NCBI GenBank assembly: GCA_044868005.1
Contig: JBIOVX010000232.1
Coordinates: 1-64,000, forward strand
Source: DATARR01 sp044868005
Lineage (GTDB): Bacteria > Acidobacteriota > Thermoanaerobaculia > Multivoradales > UBA5704
DNA length: 64,000 nucleotides
Direction of reading: 5' to 3'
Below the pieces are notes generated by a model. The model saw nothing but the letters and a program-made list of their open reading frames with translations. It ran no database searches and had not been told where the DNA came from. The position numbers and the translations under genes are program-made. Position 1 is the first letter of the stretch, and each line of letters starts with the position of its first letter. This document shows, one piece after another, positions 30,362 through 38,472 of the stretch.

Positions 30362-31453
30362 TCAACGTACGATGGGCAATAGGGGCGGCCTCTCGGCCTC
30401 TTCAACGATCACCTGCTCGAGCAGCTCCCGGCGCTGCTGGGCCGCGGGGTAGAGCCTGAGGGGACTCCCGGCCTGGGAGGCCGCCGAGCCGGGGCAAAAG
30501 TTCAGCAGCTGGCTGCCCGGCTGGGTATCGACCATCTCCTTGATCCGCACCGAAAGGTCCCGCACCTCGTCGAGGCCCTTGGAGCTCCGCCAGATCTCGC
30601 GGACGCTCTGCTGATGGAGGTTCCCCACCGGCCGGCGCCACTGCACACAAGGGTAGACGTTGCCGTACGGATCGACGGCGATGCCGGAGGAGCCGGCTCC
30701 GCAGTGCTTGTGGACCGGCGCCGGCATGGTGCCGTCGTCGCCGCCGCGCGCCACCTCGGATGATCCACCGGCGGCCGCCGTCCGTCCCCGTTCGAACTGC
30801 AGGCGGAAGAGGCGGAGCACGCCTTCGCGGCTGGCGGCTACCTGCAGCGGTTCCCGGCTGCCGTCGTCCCGCGGCGTGACCTCGGGATCGACTTGCAGGG
30901 GAAGGCCCAACGAGTCGGCGAGGGCGAACATCTCCGCGATCTCCCCCTCGTTCCAGGCGGTCAGGGTGCTGTTGATCTTCACCCGCAATCCCAGCTTCCG
31001 CATCTCGGCGAGATTGGCGAGCAGGCGGTCGAAGCTGCCCGGCACCCGGGTCTGGCGGTCGTGGGTGGCGGCGGTGGCGCCGTGCAGGCTGGTCTCGATG
31101 AGGAAGGGATCGATCTCGTCGCGGATGCGGCGGGCCAATTCACCACGCAAGGCGTGGCCGTTGGATTTGATGCGCACCACGAAGCCGAGCTGCCTTGCCC
31201 GGGCGCCCAGAGCCAGGAAGTCCGGATGGGCGAGCGGCTCGCCGCCGGAGAGGGAGAGGTGCATCACCTCCATCTCCCGCAGGTCCTCGAAGAGGCGGAA
31301 ATACTGCTCGCGGCTGAGCGGCTCGCCGCGCAGGGCGAGGTCGTTGTAGCAGAAGAAGCAGTCGAGGTTGCAGCGGTACGTCAGCTCGACGAGGACCGAG
31401 AACAGCAGGTTCTCCCGCCAGGTGGTGGCGATGACCTGGGAGAAGCTGCTCAT
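30362..31453 (-). CDS. radical SAM/SPASM peptide-maturation-type enzyme
   Basis: A 363-residue enzyme. The 4Fe-4S cluster motif CxxxCxxC is Cys28-Cys32-Cys35 (YRCNLDCFFCYND); SAM-binding features LSLSGGEPLAHPDFL and RIKSNGHAL follow. The C-terminal SPASM-type domain has HKHCGAGSSGIAVDPYGNVYPC and NFCPGSA, cysteines for an auxiliary cluster. This matches PqqE/peptide-modifying enzymes of RiPP pathways. Start ATG at 31453 overlaps the stop of the PqqD-like gene by four bases. Last gene of the six-gene operon. Probable substrate: the small peptide encoded just beyond its end on the other strand (inference). Confidence 0.88.
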   Translation of the reverse strand: MSSFSQVIATTWRENLLFSVLVELTYRCNLDCFFCYNDLALRGEPLSREQYFRLFEDLREMEVMHLSLSGGEPLAHPDFLALGARARQLGFVVRIKSNGHALRGELARRIRDEIDPFLIETSLHGATAATHDRQTRVPGSFDRLLANLAEMRKLGLRVKINSTLTAWNEGEIAEMFALADSLGLPLQVDPEVTPRDDGSREPLQVAASREGVLRLFRLQFERGRTAAAGGSSEVARGGDDGTMPAPVHKHCGAGSSGIAVDPYGNVYPCVQWRRPVGNLHQQSVREIWRSSKGLDEVRDLSVRIKEMVDTQPGSQLLNFCPGSAASQAGSPLRLYPAAQQRRELLEQVIVEEAERPPLLPIVR

Positions 31454-31737
31454 GGCGCGACCACCTCCAGCATGCCGGCCTCCTCGAGCTCGCCGGCGAA
31501 GGTGAGCACGTCGCGCGCCAGCGTTTCCGGATCGGCCTCGTATTCGCTCCGCAGAGCCTCGATCCACTCGCGGACCGAGCGCTCGCCGTCGGCGAGGTCG
31601 AGAACGGAGGCGCCGACCTCGTTGAGCACCAGTACCTCGGCCGCCGACTGGCGCAGCACCACGGCTTCGCCTTCGATCCGGCGGTAACGAACGTCGGACC
31701 TCCGGCGGAGGACGGTGGAAAGGGTGACGGAGCTCAT
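31450..31737 (-). CDS. PqqD-like peptide chaperone (RiPP recognition element)
   Basis: A 95-residue PqqD-family protein: VRYRRIEGEAVVLRQSAAEV, VLNEVGASVLDLADGERSV and a final winged-helix part (FAGELEEAGMLEVV). PqqD domains bind the leader of a precursor peptide and present it to the radical SAM enzyme. Start ATG at 31737 overlaps the kinase stop; the longer open frame upstream is antisense or shadow of the kinase gene. Four-base overlaps on both sides show tight coupling. PqqD relatives next to HprK-like kinases have been described as a distinct subgroup, which this resembles. Confidence 0.88.
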   Translation of the reverse strand: MSSVTLSTVLRRRSDVRYRRIEGEAVVLRQSAAEVLVLNEVGASVLDLADGERSVREWIEALRSEYEADPETLARDVLTFAGELEEAGMLEVVAP

Positions 31738-32654
31738 ATCGGGATGGCTTTCAGTATATCCCAGGGTCTTCCTTGCAACGAAAACACCAGCTCGTAGGCG
31801 GGCACCGAGCGCGCCAGCCGCTCCAGAATCGCCAGTAGGGCCTCGCGCCGCCACGGGTCCTTGTTGACGAAAGGAGCGGCGGCCACGAGGCCGGCGAGAG
31901 CGGCGGCGGGCGAGATAGGCCGCAAGCCGTCCTCGGTGCCCTTGACCAGACGCAATACGGCTGCCAGCGGGTAACTCGCCGGACCGCCGGACCGCTCGCC
32001 GAGGTCGCCGGTGAAGGGGAGACGGAGGAGGCGAGGGCCGGAGGAGGGCAGAAGAACCGCGTTCAGGTCATCTGACAGGACCATGCCTCCTTGCTCCAGG
32101 CACAGCCGCGAGCTCGTCGTCTTGCCGGCGCCCGAAGGGCCGAGGAGCATCCAGGCCGACTCGCCGTCGGTCACTCCGGCGCTGTGCAGCACCGCGCCCT
32201 CCTTCTCGAGCAGCCGGTAGGCGGTGAGCACCCGGAGGTAGTTCTCGAAGACCGAGGAGACCCACTCCTCCCCGTGCTCCTCCGGCGTCCAGAGCCCGCC
32301 GCTCAGAGCGGGAGCCCAGTCGAGCCGGGCCATGAGCCGCAGGCCGGCGAGGCGCACGGCGGCGGGGGAGTGATCCATGTCCAGCGTGTACTCCCAGCCC
32401 TTCACGTCGAAGTCGAGAAAATCCGTCCTCGGGGCGCGGAAGACGCGGGTGGCGACCTCAGCGCCGGTTGCGGTTTCCCGGCACAGATCGGCGAACTTGC
32501 CGCGGACCGCCTCCTCCTGGGTGGCGGAGAGGCCGGAGAAGGGGTAGGGCCCCCCGGCCACGTCCAGGACGACGCTGCGGCTGCCCCAGGGCTCGCCGGC
32601 AAGGCGGCCAGGAAAGAGATCGGGGAAACGGAGGAAGCCGGCGCCGAAGCTCAT
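31734..32654 (-). CDS. HprK-related kinase
   Basis: A 306-residue protein whose C-terminal half resembles the P-loop domain of HPr kinase. The Walker A motif LLGPSGAGKTTSS has its Lys at residue 178, and MVLSDDLNAV at about 195 is the Walker B-like site. The N-terminal 150 residues do not resemble HprK. No HPr gene is near, so the substrate is more likely a peptide or small molecule; HprK-like kinases occur in lasso-peptide and related clusters, where they phosphorylate the peptide or act as accessory enzymes. Coupled to the S26-like gene upstream and the PqqD-like gene downstream by four-base overlaps. Confidence 0.8.
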   Translation of the reverse strand: MSFGAGFLRFPDLFPGRLAGEPWGSRSVVLDVAGGPYPFSGLSATQEEAVRGKFADLCRETATGAEVATRVFRAPRTDFLDFDVKGWEYTLDMDHSPAAVRLAGLRLMARLDWAPALSGGLWTPEEHGEEWVSSVFENYLRVLTAYRLLEKEGAVLHSAGVTDGESAWMLLGPSGAGKTTSSRLCLEQGGMVLSDDLNAVLLPSSGPRLLRLPFTGDLGERSGGPASYPLAAVLRLVKGTEDGLRPISPAAALAGLVAAAPFVNKDPWRREALLAILERLARSVPAYELVFSLQGRPWDILKAIPI

Positions 32655-33064
32655 CGGCGGCGGCGCAGGGCGAGGCCCAGAAAGCGGAGGAGGGAACGGG
32701 CGCGGACGGCCAGGCTCGGATGGGCCGCCTCGATCCGTCCGAGCACGGCGGCGGGTGGCACGGGAGCGTCGTGCACGATGCAGGCATCCCCGCGCGTCAC
32801 CAGGGCGACTCCGCCGGCGTGCGGCCGGTAGCCGAGGAGGCGGTGCGCCAGCAGGCGTCCGTCGGCGGCGCGGAAGACCACCACGTCCCCGGGCCAGTAG
32901 GCGCGGGCGGCGGCGACGCGCACCTGCTGGCCGTCGGCGAGCAGGGGCGCCATGCAGTCTCCTCGCACGCGCACCTCGACGGGGCTTTCACGCGCCAGCC
33001 GCCGCAGCGCCTCGAAGACCCGCGGCTCGCCCGCGGCGGCGGAGCTGGGTTCGGGAAGGGTCAT
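32651..33064 (-). CDS. S24/S26-like peptidase with Cys at the nucleophile position
   Basis: A 137-residue protein with the core of signal peptidase-type (S26) proteases: VRGDCMAPLLADGQQVRV, WPGDVVVFR, LLAHRLLGY and TRGDA. In classical S26 enzymes the first motif is GxSMxP with a catalytic Ser; here Cys37 takes that place. His74 and Asp93 occupy the positions of the His/Asp used by the archaeal/SipW subgroup. No transmembrane anchor is apparent. It could be a cysteine-type leader peptidase for the RiPP-like pathway or an inactive relative. Four-base overlaps with both neighbours place it in the operon. Confidence 0.72.
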   Translation of the reverse strand: MTLPEPSSAAAGEPRVFEALRRLARESPVEVRVRGDCMAPLLADGQQVRVAAARAYWPGDVVVFRAADGRLLAHRLLGYRPHAGGVALVTRGDACIVHDAPVPPAAVLGRIEAAHPSLAVRARSLLRFLGLALRRRR

Positions 33065-34896
33065 TGCCCGGCTTCAGGGATCTGGTCGGCCAGCCGGGGA
33101 TCGAGCCGCACGGCGGTCACGAAGCTGCGGCGGGCCTCGTCCGTCCGTCCGGCGAGCCACTGCGCCCGTCCCAGGTTGAGATAACCCTCCGGCCGGGGCT
33201 CCAGGGCCAGCGCCTCTTCATAAGCCCGGATGGCGGCCTCGGGCCGGCCGAGGAAGAGGTATTGCGCGCCGCGCGCGATGGGAATGCCTACTTCGGCGGG
33301 CTGGAGCGGCTCGGCTCGGCGCAGGTCCGCTAGGTTCTTTTCCATGAGCCGCGGCGGCGCCTGGCCGCGGTCGGCGGCCATCATGCTGAGCAGCTCGACC
33401 CGGCGCAGCAGGCCGCTCGCCGTCCAGCGGCGATGCCAGCGCGCCGTCTGGCCGGCGAGACCCAGGACGAGAAGGGCGAGCACGGGCCAGACGAGGAGGG
33501 ATCCGTTGACGCTGACTCCTGGGTTCTGGGTCCTGGGTCCTGGGTCCTGGGGAAGGGGTCCAGGGCTTGACGCGCGGAACAACCAGCTCAGGAAGAGGAG
33601 GACGGGAAACGCCACCAGCGCCACATGGAACGGGAAGTTGGCGAGGGAGAGGACGGTCAGCGCCGCTACGCCGGAGCCGCCGAGAACCCGCTCCTCCGGC
33701 TCCATGCGGCGCAGCGCCCCGAGGACCACCCAGAGCATCCAGGCGACGGCGGCGAGGCCCGGCAGGCCCCACTCGGCCGCCGCCGTGAGGATCTCGTTGT
33801 GCGCGTTGGCGAAGACGGCCAGCGACGGGTCGGGGAAGAACTGCACGCCGTGATCGAGCAGGTCGAGCTTGGCGGGAACGAATTCCGGCAGGTAACCGCC
33901 ATGGCCCACTCCGGTCAGCGGATGCCGCTCGAGCATCCAGACCGCGGCGCGCCAACCGTCGAGGCGGCCGGTGAGCACGGAGTTCCAGTCGCCGCTGACG
34001 GCCTGGCGCGCCTTCATGACGATGCGCTGGCGCAAAGGCGCGATCGCCGTCACCAGCACGACCGCCGCCAGGACACCGGCGGCGAGCACGGCGAGGACCC
34101 GGCGGCGCGGCGCCAGAGACCCCCAGAGCAGCAGGCTGCCCAAGGCGAGGGCCGCCACGGCGGCGAGCGTCTGGGTGATCAGGATGGCGTAGACCAGGAT
34201 CACGAGCACGGCCGCCAGCCCCCACACCTCCCACCGTCTCCAGAATTTCCCTTCCCGCAGACGACGCCGGAGCCCCGCCTGGGCGATGAGCGCCGGCAGC
34301 ACCATGTAGGCGCTGAGGTCCCAGGGGTTCCCGGCCAGCGAGGTGGTGGCCATCCGCGTGCCGGCGGCGAGGCCGAAGAACTCCAGCGGCTGCCACAGGC
34401 CGTGGAACTGGACGATGCCGAGCAAGCCGAGCGCCGTCGCCGGCACGAGCAGGCCGCGCAACAGCCGGTCCAGCGTGGCGGGCGGCAGGGCGATACTCCA
34501 CCCGATGAGACAGGCGGCGCCGATCCACAGGTCGATGAGACCGTCGCGGGCCTGGAGCGGATGGCGGGTGGTCGCGAGCCCCGCCGTCGCCACCAGGAGC
34601 GCCGGCAGGACGAGCCGCACGGCGGGCAGCCGCCAGAGGTCCGCCAGCCGCACCTTCTCCACCCGCTGCAACCCCCAGGCGAGGCAGACGAGCGAGGCAA
34701 GGGCGAACCATTCGCTGGCCATGAGCTTCGGTTCGCGGAAGTTCTCCTTCGCCACCCGGGCCAGCATGAACGGAGGCACCAGCACCAGCAGCCAGAGGAA
34801 GAAAGTGCCCAGCCGCAGCTCGGGCGGCGGCTTGGGTTTGCGGGTCTGGGGCGGAGCCGGAGACGGCCGGCGGGGCTTGCTGCGGGTGGCCTTCAC
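33061..34896 (-). CDS. O-antigen ligase-like protein with C-terminal TPR
   Basis: A 611-residue polytopic protein of the O-antigen ligase/polymerase (Wzy_C) family fused to a periplasmic TPR region. About 11-12 helices span residues 30-450; the periplasmic loop shows HPLTGVGHGGYLPEF and FANAHNEILTAAAEWG (the HNE/N motif) near 300-345. The last 130 residues form TPR-like pairs (AIRAYEEALALEPRPEGYLN, LARAQWLAGRTDEAR-type pattern). It would polymerise or ligate glycans made from the sugar transferase at 28.6 kb. Its four-base overlap with the peptidase gene ties glycan assembly to the peptide-maturation genes. A 7-bp tandem repeat codes a Pro-rich linker near residue 460. Confidence 0.82.
   Translation of the reverse strand: MKATRSKPRRPSPAPPQTRKPKPPPELRLGTFFLWLLVLVPPFMLARVAKENFREPKLMASEWFALASLVCLAWGLQRVEKVRLADLWRLPAVRLVLPALLVATAGLATTRHPLQARDGLIDLWIGAACLIGWSIALPPATLDRLLRGLLVPATALGLLGIVQFHGLWQPLEFFGLAAGTRMATTSLAGNPWDLSAYMVLPALIAQAGLRRRLREGKFWRRWEVWGLAAVLVILVYAILITQTLAAVAALALGSLLLWGSLAPRRRVLAVLAAGVLAAVVLVTAIAPLRQRIVMKARQAVSGDWNSVLTGRLDGWRAAVWMLERHPLTGVGHGGYLPEFVPAKLDLLDHGVQFFPDPSLAVFANAHNEILTAAAEWGLPGLAAVAWMLWVVLGALRRMEPEERVLGGSGVAALTVLSLANFPFHVALVAFPVLLFLSWLFRASSPGPLPQDPGPRTQNPGVSVNGSLLVWPVLALLVLGLAGQTARWHRRWTASGLLRRVELLSMMAADRGQAPPRLMEKNLADLRRAEPLQPAEVGIPIARGAQYLFLGRPEAAIRAYEEALALEPRPEGYLNLGRAQWLAGRTDEARRSFVTAVRLDPRLADQIPEAGQ
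33517..33551. repeat. tandem 7-bp TCCTGGG repeat inside the ligase gene
   Basis: Five consecutive 7-mers (TCCTGGG, TTCTGGG, then three TCCTGGG). Three units equal seven codons, and the minus-strand product is a short PGPRTQDP-type linker between the membrane part and the TPR region. A likely site of repeat-number change; changes not divisible by three units would shift the frame. Confidence 0.7.
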
Positions 34897-34911
34897 GGCG
34901 CAGGAGTATAC

Positions 34912-36078
34912 CTACCTCTGCACCCGCACCCAGCTCATGCCGTAGCGTCCCAGCCGCAGCAGCAGATCGAACGGCCGGGCGAGCCGGCGGCCGAGATATC
35001 CGAGACGGCTGCGGGGCCGGCCGTAGATGGCGTCGATCTGTGCGTTGGAGAGGAAGATCGTGCTCAGCGCGCTGCGGGCGAGCCGCACAGCGGCCGGCCG
35101 GTCGCTCGGCTGCGGGCGGAAAAAACCGAGGCGCAACGACTTCTCGTACCCGGCATCGAGCCGTCCGGCGAGCATGTGGCGGAGCAGCGTCTCCTCGGGA
35201 TCTTCCCAGCCGGCCTTGGGATCCTCGCCGGCCGCGAGCCGAGAGCAGAGCCGGCGCAGCGCCTCGGCCTCATCGGCGGGAACGTCCTGCGCCACCCAGG
35301 CGAGGGCGCGGTCGGTGAGCGTGCCGAGATCGAGGAGATCCGCCACCATCCTGAGCAGGGAGTAGGAGTACGGCCAATAGCCGTGCTGCGCGAGGCCGTG
35401 GACGACGGCGTGGGCCGCCTGCACCTCTGGAGCCGGCGCCGAGCAGCGGCCGGGGAAGCCCGGCAAGGGCAAGAGCAGGCCCTCGCTATCGAGATCCTCG
35501 TAGGTGGCCGAGGCGCCGCCCGCGACGCGGACTCCGGGCAGCAGGCGATGGACCTCCAGCGCTCCGCCCTCCGGATCCACGAGCGCCGGGAGCTGGTGCT
35601 CGTACTCGCAAGAATCCGCACCGCGGAAGCCCGCCGCCACCAACGCCCGCCAGAGATCGCCGGCCCGCTCCGCCGGCACCAGCGCATCGACGTCGCAGGC
35701 GTCCCGGCTTCCGGCCGCGAGCCGGCCCGTCGTTTCCAGAGCCGCGAACTTGAGGAAGACCACCGGCACGCCGAGGGGCGCCGCCTTGTCGGCGATCCGG
35801 CGCGCCGCCGCCATGAGCTGCATCCCGACGGCGGCCGCGGAGACCCGGTCGCGCGCCAGGCCCTCCGCCGTCTCCCTTCCCAGCTCGCGCACGAGCATCT
35901 CCCGTCCCTGGCGAGCCGCGATGCGCGCCGACAGCTCGAACCGCCGCGCCATCGCCATCGCCGCGGCCGGCTCGATTGCATCCGGAAACAAAGCTCCGAT
36001 GGGGCCAAAGGCGCGCAGGAGCATCCAGCGCACCTCGGGCGTGAGCTCCAGACGGGGCGGGTGGAAGCGGAGAGGCAT
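34912..36078 (-). CDS. NTP_transf_5-type nucleotidyltransferase family protein
   Basis: A 388-residue protein of the large nucleotidyltransferase group often found in polysaccharide and HprK/PqqD clusters. The core is VVFLKFAALETTGRLAAGSR followed by the metal-binding DACDVDALVP (about residues 172-182) and VHGLAQHGYWPYSYSLLRMVADL in the helical half. The product of the reaction is not known for the family. Start ATG at 36078, because the following residues form the first supported segment; no Shine-Dalgarno is seen. It is the first gene of the operon, 15 bases ahead of the ligase gene, and is divergent from the DUF1990 gene. Confidence 0.72.
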   Translation of the reverse strand: MPLRFHPPRLELTPEVRWMLLRAFGPIGALFPDAIEPAAAMAMARRFELSARIAARQGREMLVRELGRETAEGLARDRVSAAAVGMQLMAAARRIADKAAPLGVPVVFLKFAALETTGRLAAGSRDACDVDALVPAERAGDLWRALVAAGFRGADSCEYEHQLPALVDPEGGALEVHRLLPGVRVAGGASATYEDLDSEGLLLPLPGFPGRCSAPAPEVQAAHAVVHGLAQHGYWPYSYSLLRMVADLLDLGTLTDRALAWVAQDVPADEAEALRRLCSRLAAGEDPKAGWEDPEETLLRHMLAGRLDAGYEKSLRLGFFRPQPSDRPAAVRLARSALSTIFLSNAQIDAIYGRPRSRLGYLGRRLARPFDLLLRLGRYGMSWVRVQR

Positions 36079-36146
36079 GGGGAGAGGATACAAGAGCGAT
36101 CGGCAGCGGCGTGGACCGGCGCAGCGTGCTACTCTCCCTCGCCGCC

Positions 36147-36749
36147 GTGTTTCTCCTGGTGAAGCCAACTGCGGAGCGGATCGAGCAGTTCCTCGCCGCC
36201 CAGCAACATCGCCCGTTCTCCTATCGCGAAGTCGGCTACTCGCGCCGGGGCGGTCCGCCGGGATACAAGGTGGACCACAACCGCGTGCGGCTCGGTGAAG
36301 GGCGCGCCACCTTCGCGCGCGCCGTGAACGCCATGCGGAGCTGGAAGATGTTCGACCTCGGCTGGGTCGAAGCCTTTCCGGGCGCGGACGTCCCCAAGCC
36401 CGGCGCGGCCGTGGCGGTGCGCTGCCGGCACTTCGGCTTCTGGTCGCTGAACGCCTGCCGCATCGTCTACCTGGTGGACGACGAAGGCCCCATCGTGCGC
36501 TTCGGCTTCGCCTACGGCACGCTGCCGGACCACGCCGAGCGCGGCGAGGAGCGCTTCACCGTCGAATGGCACCACGCGGACGGCTCCGTGTGGTACGACA
36601 TCTACGCCTTCTCGCGACCGAACCATCCCATGGCGCGCCTCGCCTACCCACTCGCCCGCCTCCTGCAGAAGCGCTTCGTGTGGTCCTCCAAGCGGGCGAT
36701 GGCCCGGGCCGCCGCGGCGCCGTTCCCCGTGCGCCCGGTGTCGTCGTAG
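36147..36749 (+). CDS. DUF1990 (UPF0548) family protein
   Basis: About 200 residues matching DUF1990 throughout: KPTAERIEQFLAAQQHRPFS at the start, VGYSRRGGPPGYKVDHNRVR, RSWKMFDLGWVEAFP, FGFWSLNACRIVYLVDDEGP, FGFAYGTLPDHAERGEERF and the C-terminal FSRPNHPMARLAYPLARLLQ. The fold is START/SRPBCC-like, probably a lipid or hydrophobic ligand binder; no enzymatic role is established. Start set at GTG 36147 because family members begin shortly before KPT; GTG 36111 would add 12 hydrophobic residues that could act as an anchor. Divergent from the RiPP-like operon and convergent with cstA. Confidence 0.8.
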   Translation: MFLLVKPTAERIEQFLAAQQHRPFSYREVGYSRRGGPPGYKVDHNRVRLGEGRATFARAVNAMRSWKMFDLGWVEAFPGADVPKPGAAVAVRCRHFGFWSLNACRIVYLVDDEGPIVRFGFAYGTLPDHAERGEERFTVEWHHADGSVWYDIYAFSRPNHPMARLAYPLARLLQKRFVWSSKRAMARAAAAPFPVRPVSS

Positions 36750-36776
36750 ATCGGACCGACCTACCCTTCGAGGCCC

Positions 36777-38459
36777 TTACGCCTCCACCGGCACCGCCCC
36801 CGCGCCGCGCTCCGTGCGCAGCTTCACCAACGCCGCCACGGCGAGGTACAGGGCGAGGACGATCAGCAGCGCCGCCGCGAGGGCGTTGAGCAGCTCGATG
36901 TCGAAGCCGTGGGTGGCCTGGAGGTTGGCCCAGGTCAGCTTGCCGAGCGCCCAGAGGGTGATCACCAGCACGAAGATCATCGGATAGAGGGTGAAGGCGA
37001 TGCGCTTGCGGGCCTGGTGGAGCCACATGGTGACGGAAAGCAGGGTCAGCGCCGCCAGGAGCTGGTTCGAAGCGCCGAAGAGAGTCCAGAACTTCTTCCA
37101 CATCCCCTCGCCGGCGAAGGAGAGCAGCAGGGCCGGCACGATCACCGTCACCAGCGTCCCCACCCACGCTCCCAGCCGGCCACGCCACCCGAGCAGCTCC
37201 TGGAGGAGGTACCGCCCCAGCCGCGTCGACACGTCGATGGTGTCGAAGACGAAGGTCGAGAAGGCCATGGCGCCGAAGGTGACGGCGAAGGCGAGGTTCT
37301 TCTTGCCGATCAGCAGGGTGAGGAACTCGCCGATGCCGTTGCCATAGATGGTGCCAGGCGCGAGGCCCTCGAGCTTGTCGGAGGTGACGATCATCACCGT
37401 CACCAGCGCGATCAGGGCCACGAACCCCTCGCACAGCATGGCGCCGTAGCCTACCGGCTGGAGGTGCGACTCGCGGTCCACCTGCTTCGAGGTGGTGCCC
37501 GAGCAGACGAGGCCGTGGAACCCCGAGCAGGCGCCGCAGGCGATGGTGACGAAGAGGAAGGGGAAGAGCGCGCCGGTCATGCCTTCGGCGTGCCAGGTCT
37601 TGAAGGCCGGCTGCTGGATGGTGTAGCCGCCGAAGAAGACGCCGATCACCCCCAGGGCGAGCGCCGCGTAGAGCACGAAGCCGCCGAGGTAGCCGCGCGG
37701 CTGCAGCAGGGCCCACACGGGCACCACCGAGGCGACGGCGCAGTAGACGAGGATCAGCATGGCCCAGGTCTTGACGTCGAAGACCAGGAGCGTCGAGATG
37801 TAGGTGCCCACCCAGGCCATGGCGAACGCCGCCGGCACGAAGGTGACGGTCACCAGCCACAGCGGCGGCTTCCAGAGCTTCTGCACGATGCCCAGCACCA
37901 CGGCGAGCAGCAGATAGAGGATGCTCGCCGCCGCCACCGCGCCGCCGGGATGGAAGCTGTGCACACCCGCCCGCAGCTCCTCGGTGCCCACCACGAAGCT
38001 GCTGGCCGTGATGTCGGCGAAGGCGGTGATGACGTAGACGAGCGCGATCCAGATGAAGGCCATCATGGCGAGGCCGGCCTTGCGCCCCAGGTGCTCGCCG
38101 GTGATCTCGGCGATCGAGGTGGCGCCGTGCCGCACCGAGGCGGTGAGGCTGGAGAAGTCGTGCACGGCGCCGATCAGCACCACGCCGAGGCCGATCCACA
38201 GCAGGCAGGGCAGCCAGCCGAAATACATGCAGGCGAGGATCGGCCCGGCGATGGGGCCGGCGGCGGCGATGGCCGAGAAGTGCTGGGCGAAGAGGTAGAA
38301 GGGGCGCGTGGGGACGAAATCGACCCCGTCGTTGAAACGGTGCGCCGGCGTCGTGCGGCCGTCGTCGAGCGCGAACTGCCGCGCCACCCAGCCGCCGTAG
38401 AGCCGGTAGCCGGCGACGAGCAGGACCAGGAACCCCAGGGCGAGCAGAGCCAGACTCAT
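36777..38459 (-). CDS. cstA: CstA-family carbon starvation protein / pyruvate transporter
   Basis: A 560-residue membrane protein of the CstA family (about 16-18 helices), which import peptides or pyruvate under carbon limitation. Motifs: FVPTRPFYLFAQHFSAIAAA and GPIAGPILACMYFGWLPCLL near the N terminus, GAVHDFSSLTASVRHGATSI, FFGGYTIQQPAF, ACGACSGFHGLVCSGTTSKQ and FGAMAFSTFVFDTIDVSTRL. The length sits between short (about 480) and E. coli (701) forms. Immediately followed upstream by another transporter gene in the same direction (13-base gap), suggesting joint control of nutrient uptake. Confidence 0.92.
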   Translation of the reverse strand: MSLALLALGFLVLLVAGYRLYGGWVARQFALDDGRTTPAHRFNDGVDFVPTRPFYLFAQHFSAIAAAGPIAGPILACMYFGWLPCLLWIGLGVVLIGAVHDFSSLTASVRHGATSIAEITGEHLGRKAGLAMMAFIWIALVYVITAFADITASSFVVGTEELRAGVHSFHPGGAVAAASILYLLLAVVLGIVQKLWKPPLWLVTVTFVPAAFAMAWVGTYISTLLVFDVKTWAMLILVYCAVASVVPVWALLQPRGYLGGFVLYAALALGVIGVFFGGYTIQQPAFKTWHAEGMTGALFPFLFVTIACGACSGFHGLVCSGTTSKQVDRESHLQPVGYGAMLCEGFVALIALVTVMIVTSDKLEGLAPGTIYGNGIGEFLTLLIGKKNLAFAVTFGAMAFSTFVFDTIDVSTRLGRYLLQELLGWRGRLGAWVGTLVTVIVPALLLSFAGEGMWKKFWTLFGASNQLLAALTLLSVTMWLHQARKRIAFTLYPMIFVLVITLWALGKLTWANLQATHGFDIELLNALAAALLIVLALYLAVAALVKLRTERGAGAVPVEA

Positions 38460-38472
38460 CGAATACCTTCTC

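Noticed and set aside
30151..30405. 84-codon minus-strand ORF opposite the candidate precursor
   Set aside because: It overlaps the end of the radical SAM gene, has no ribosome site and no recognisable features.
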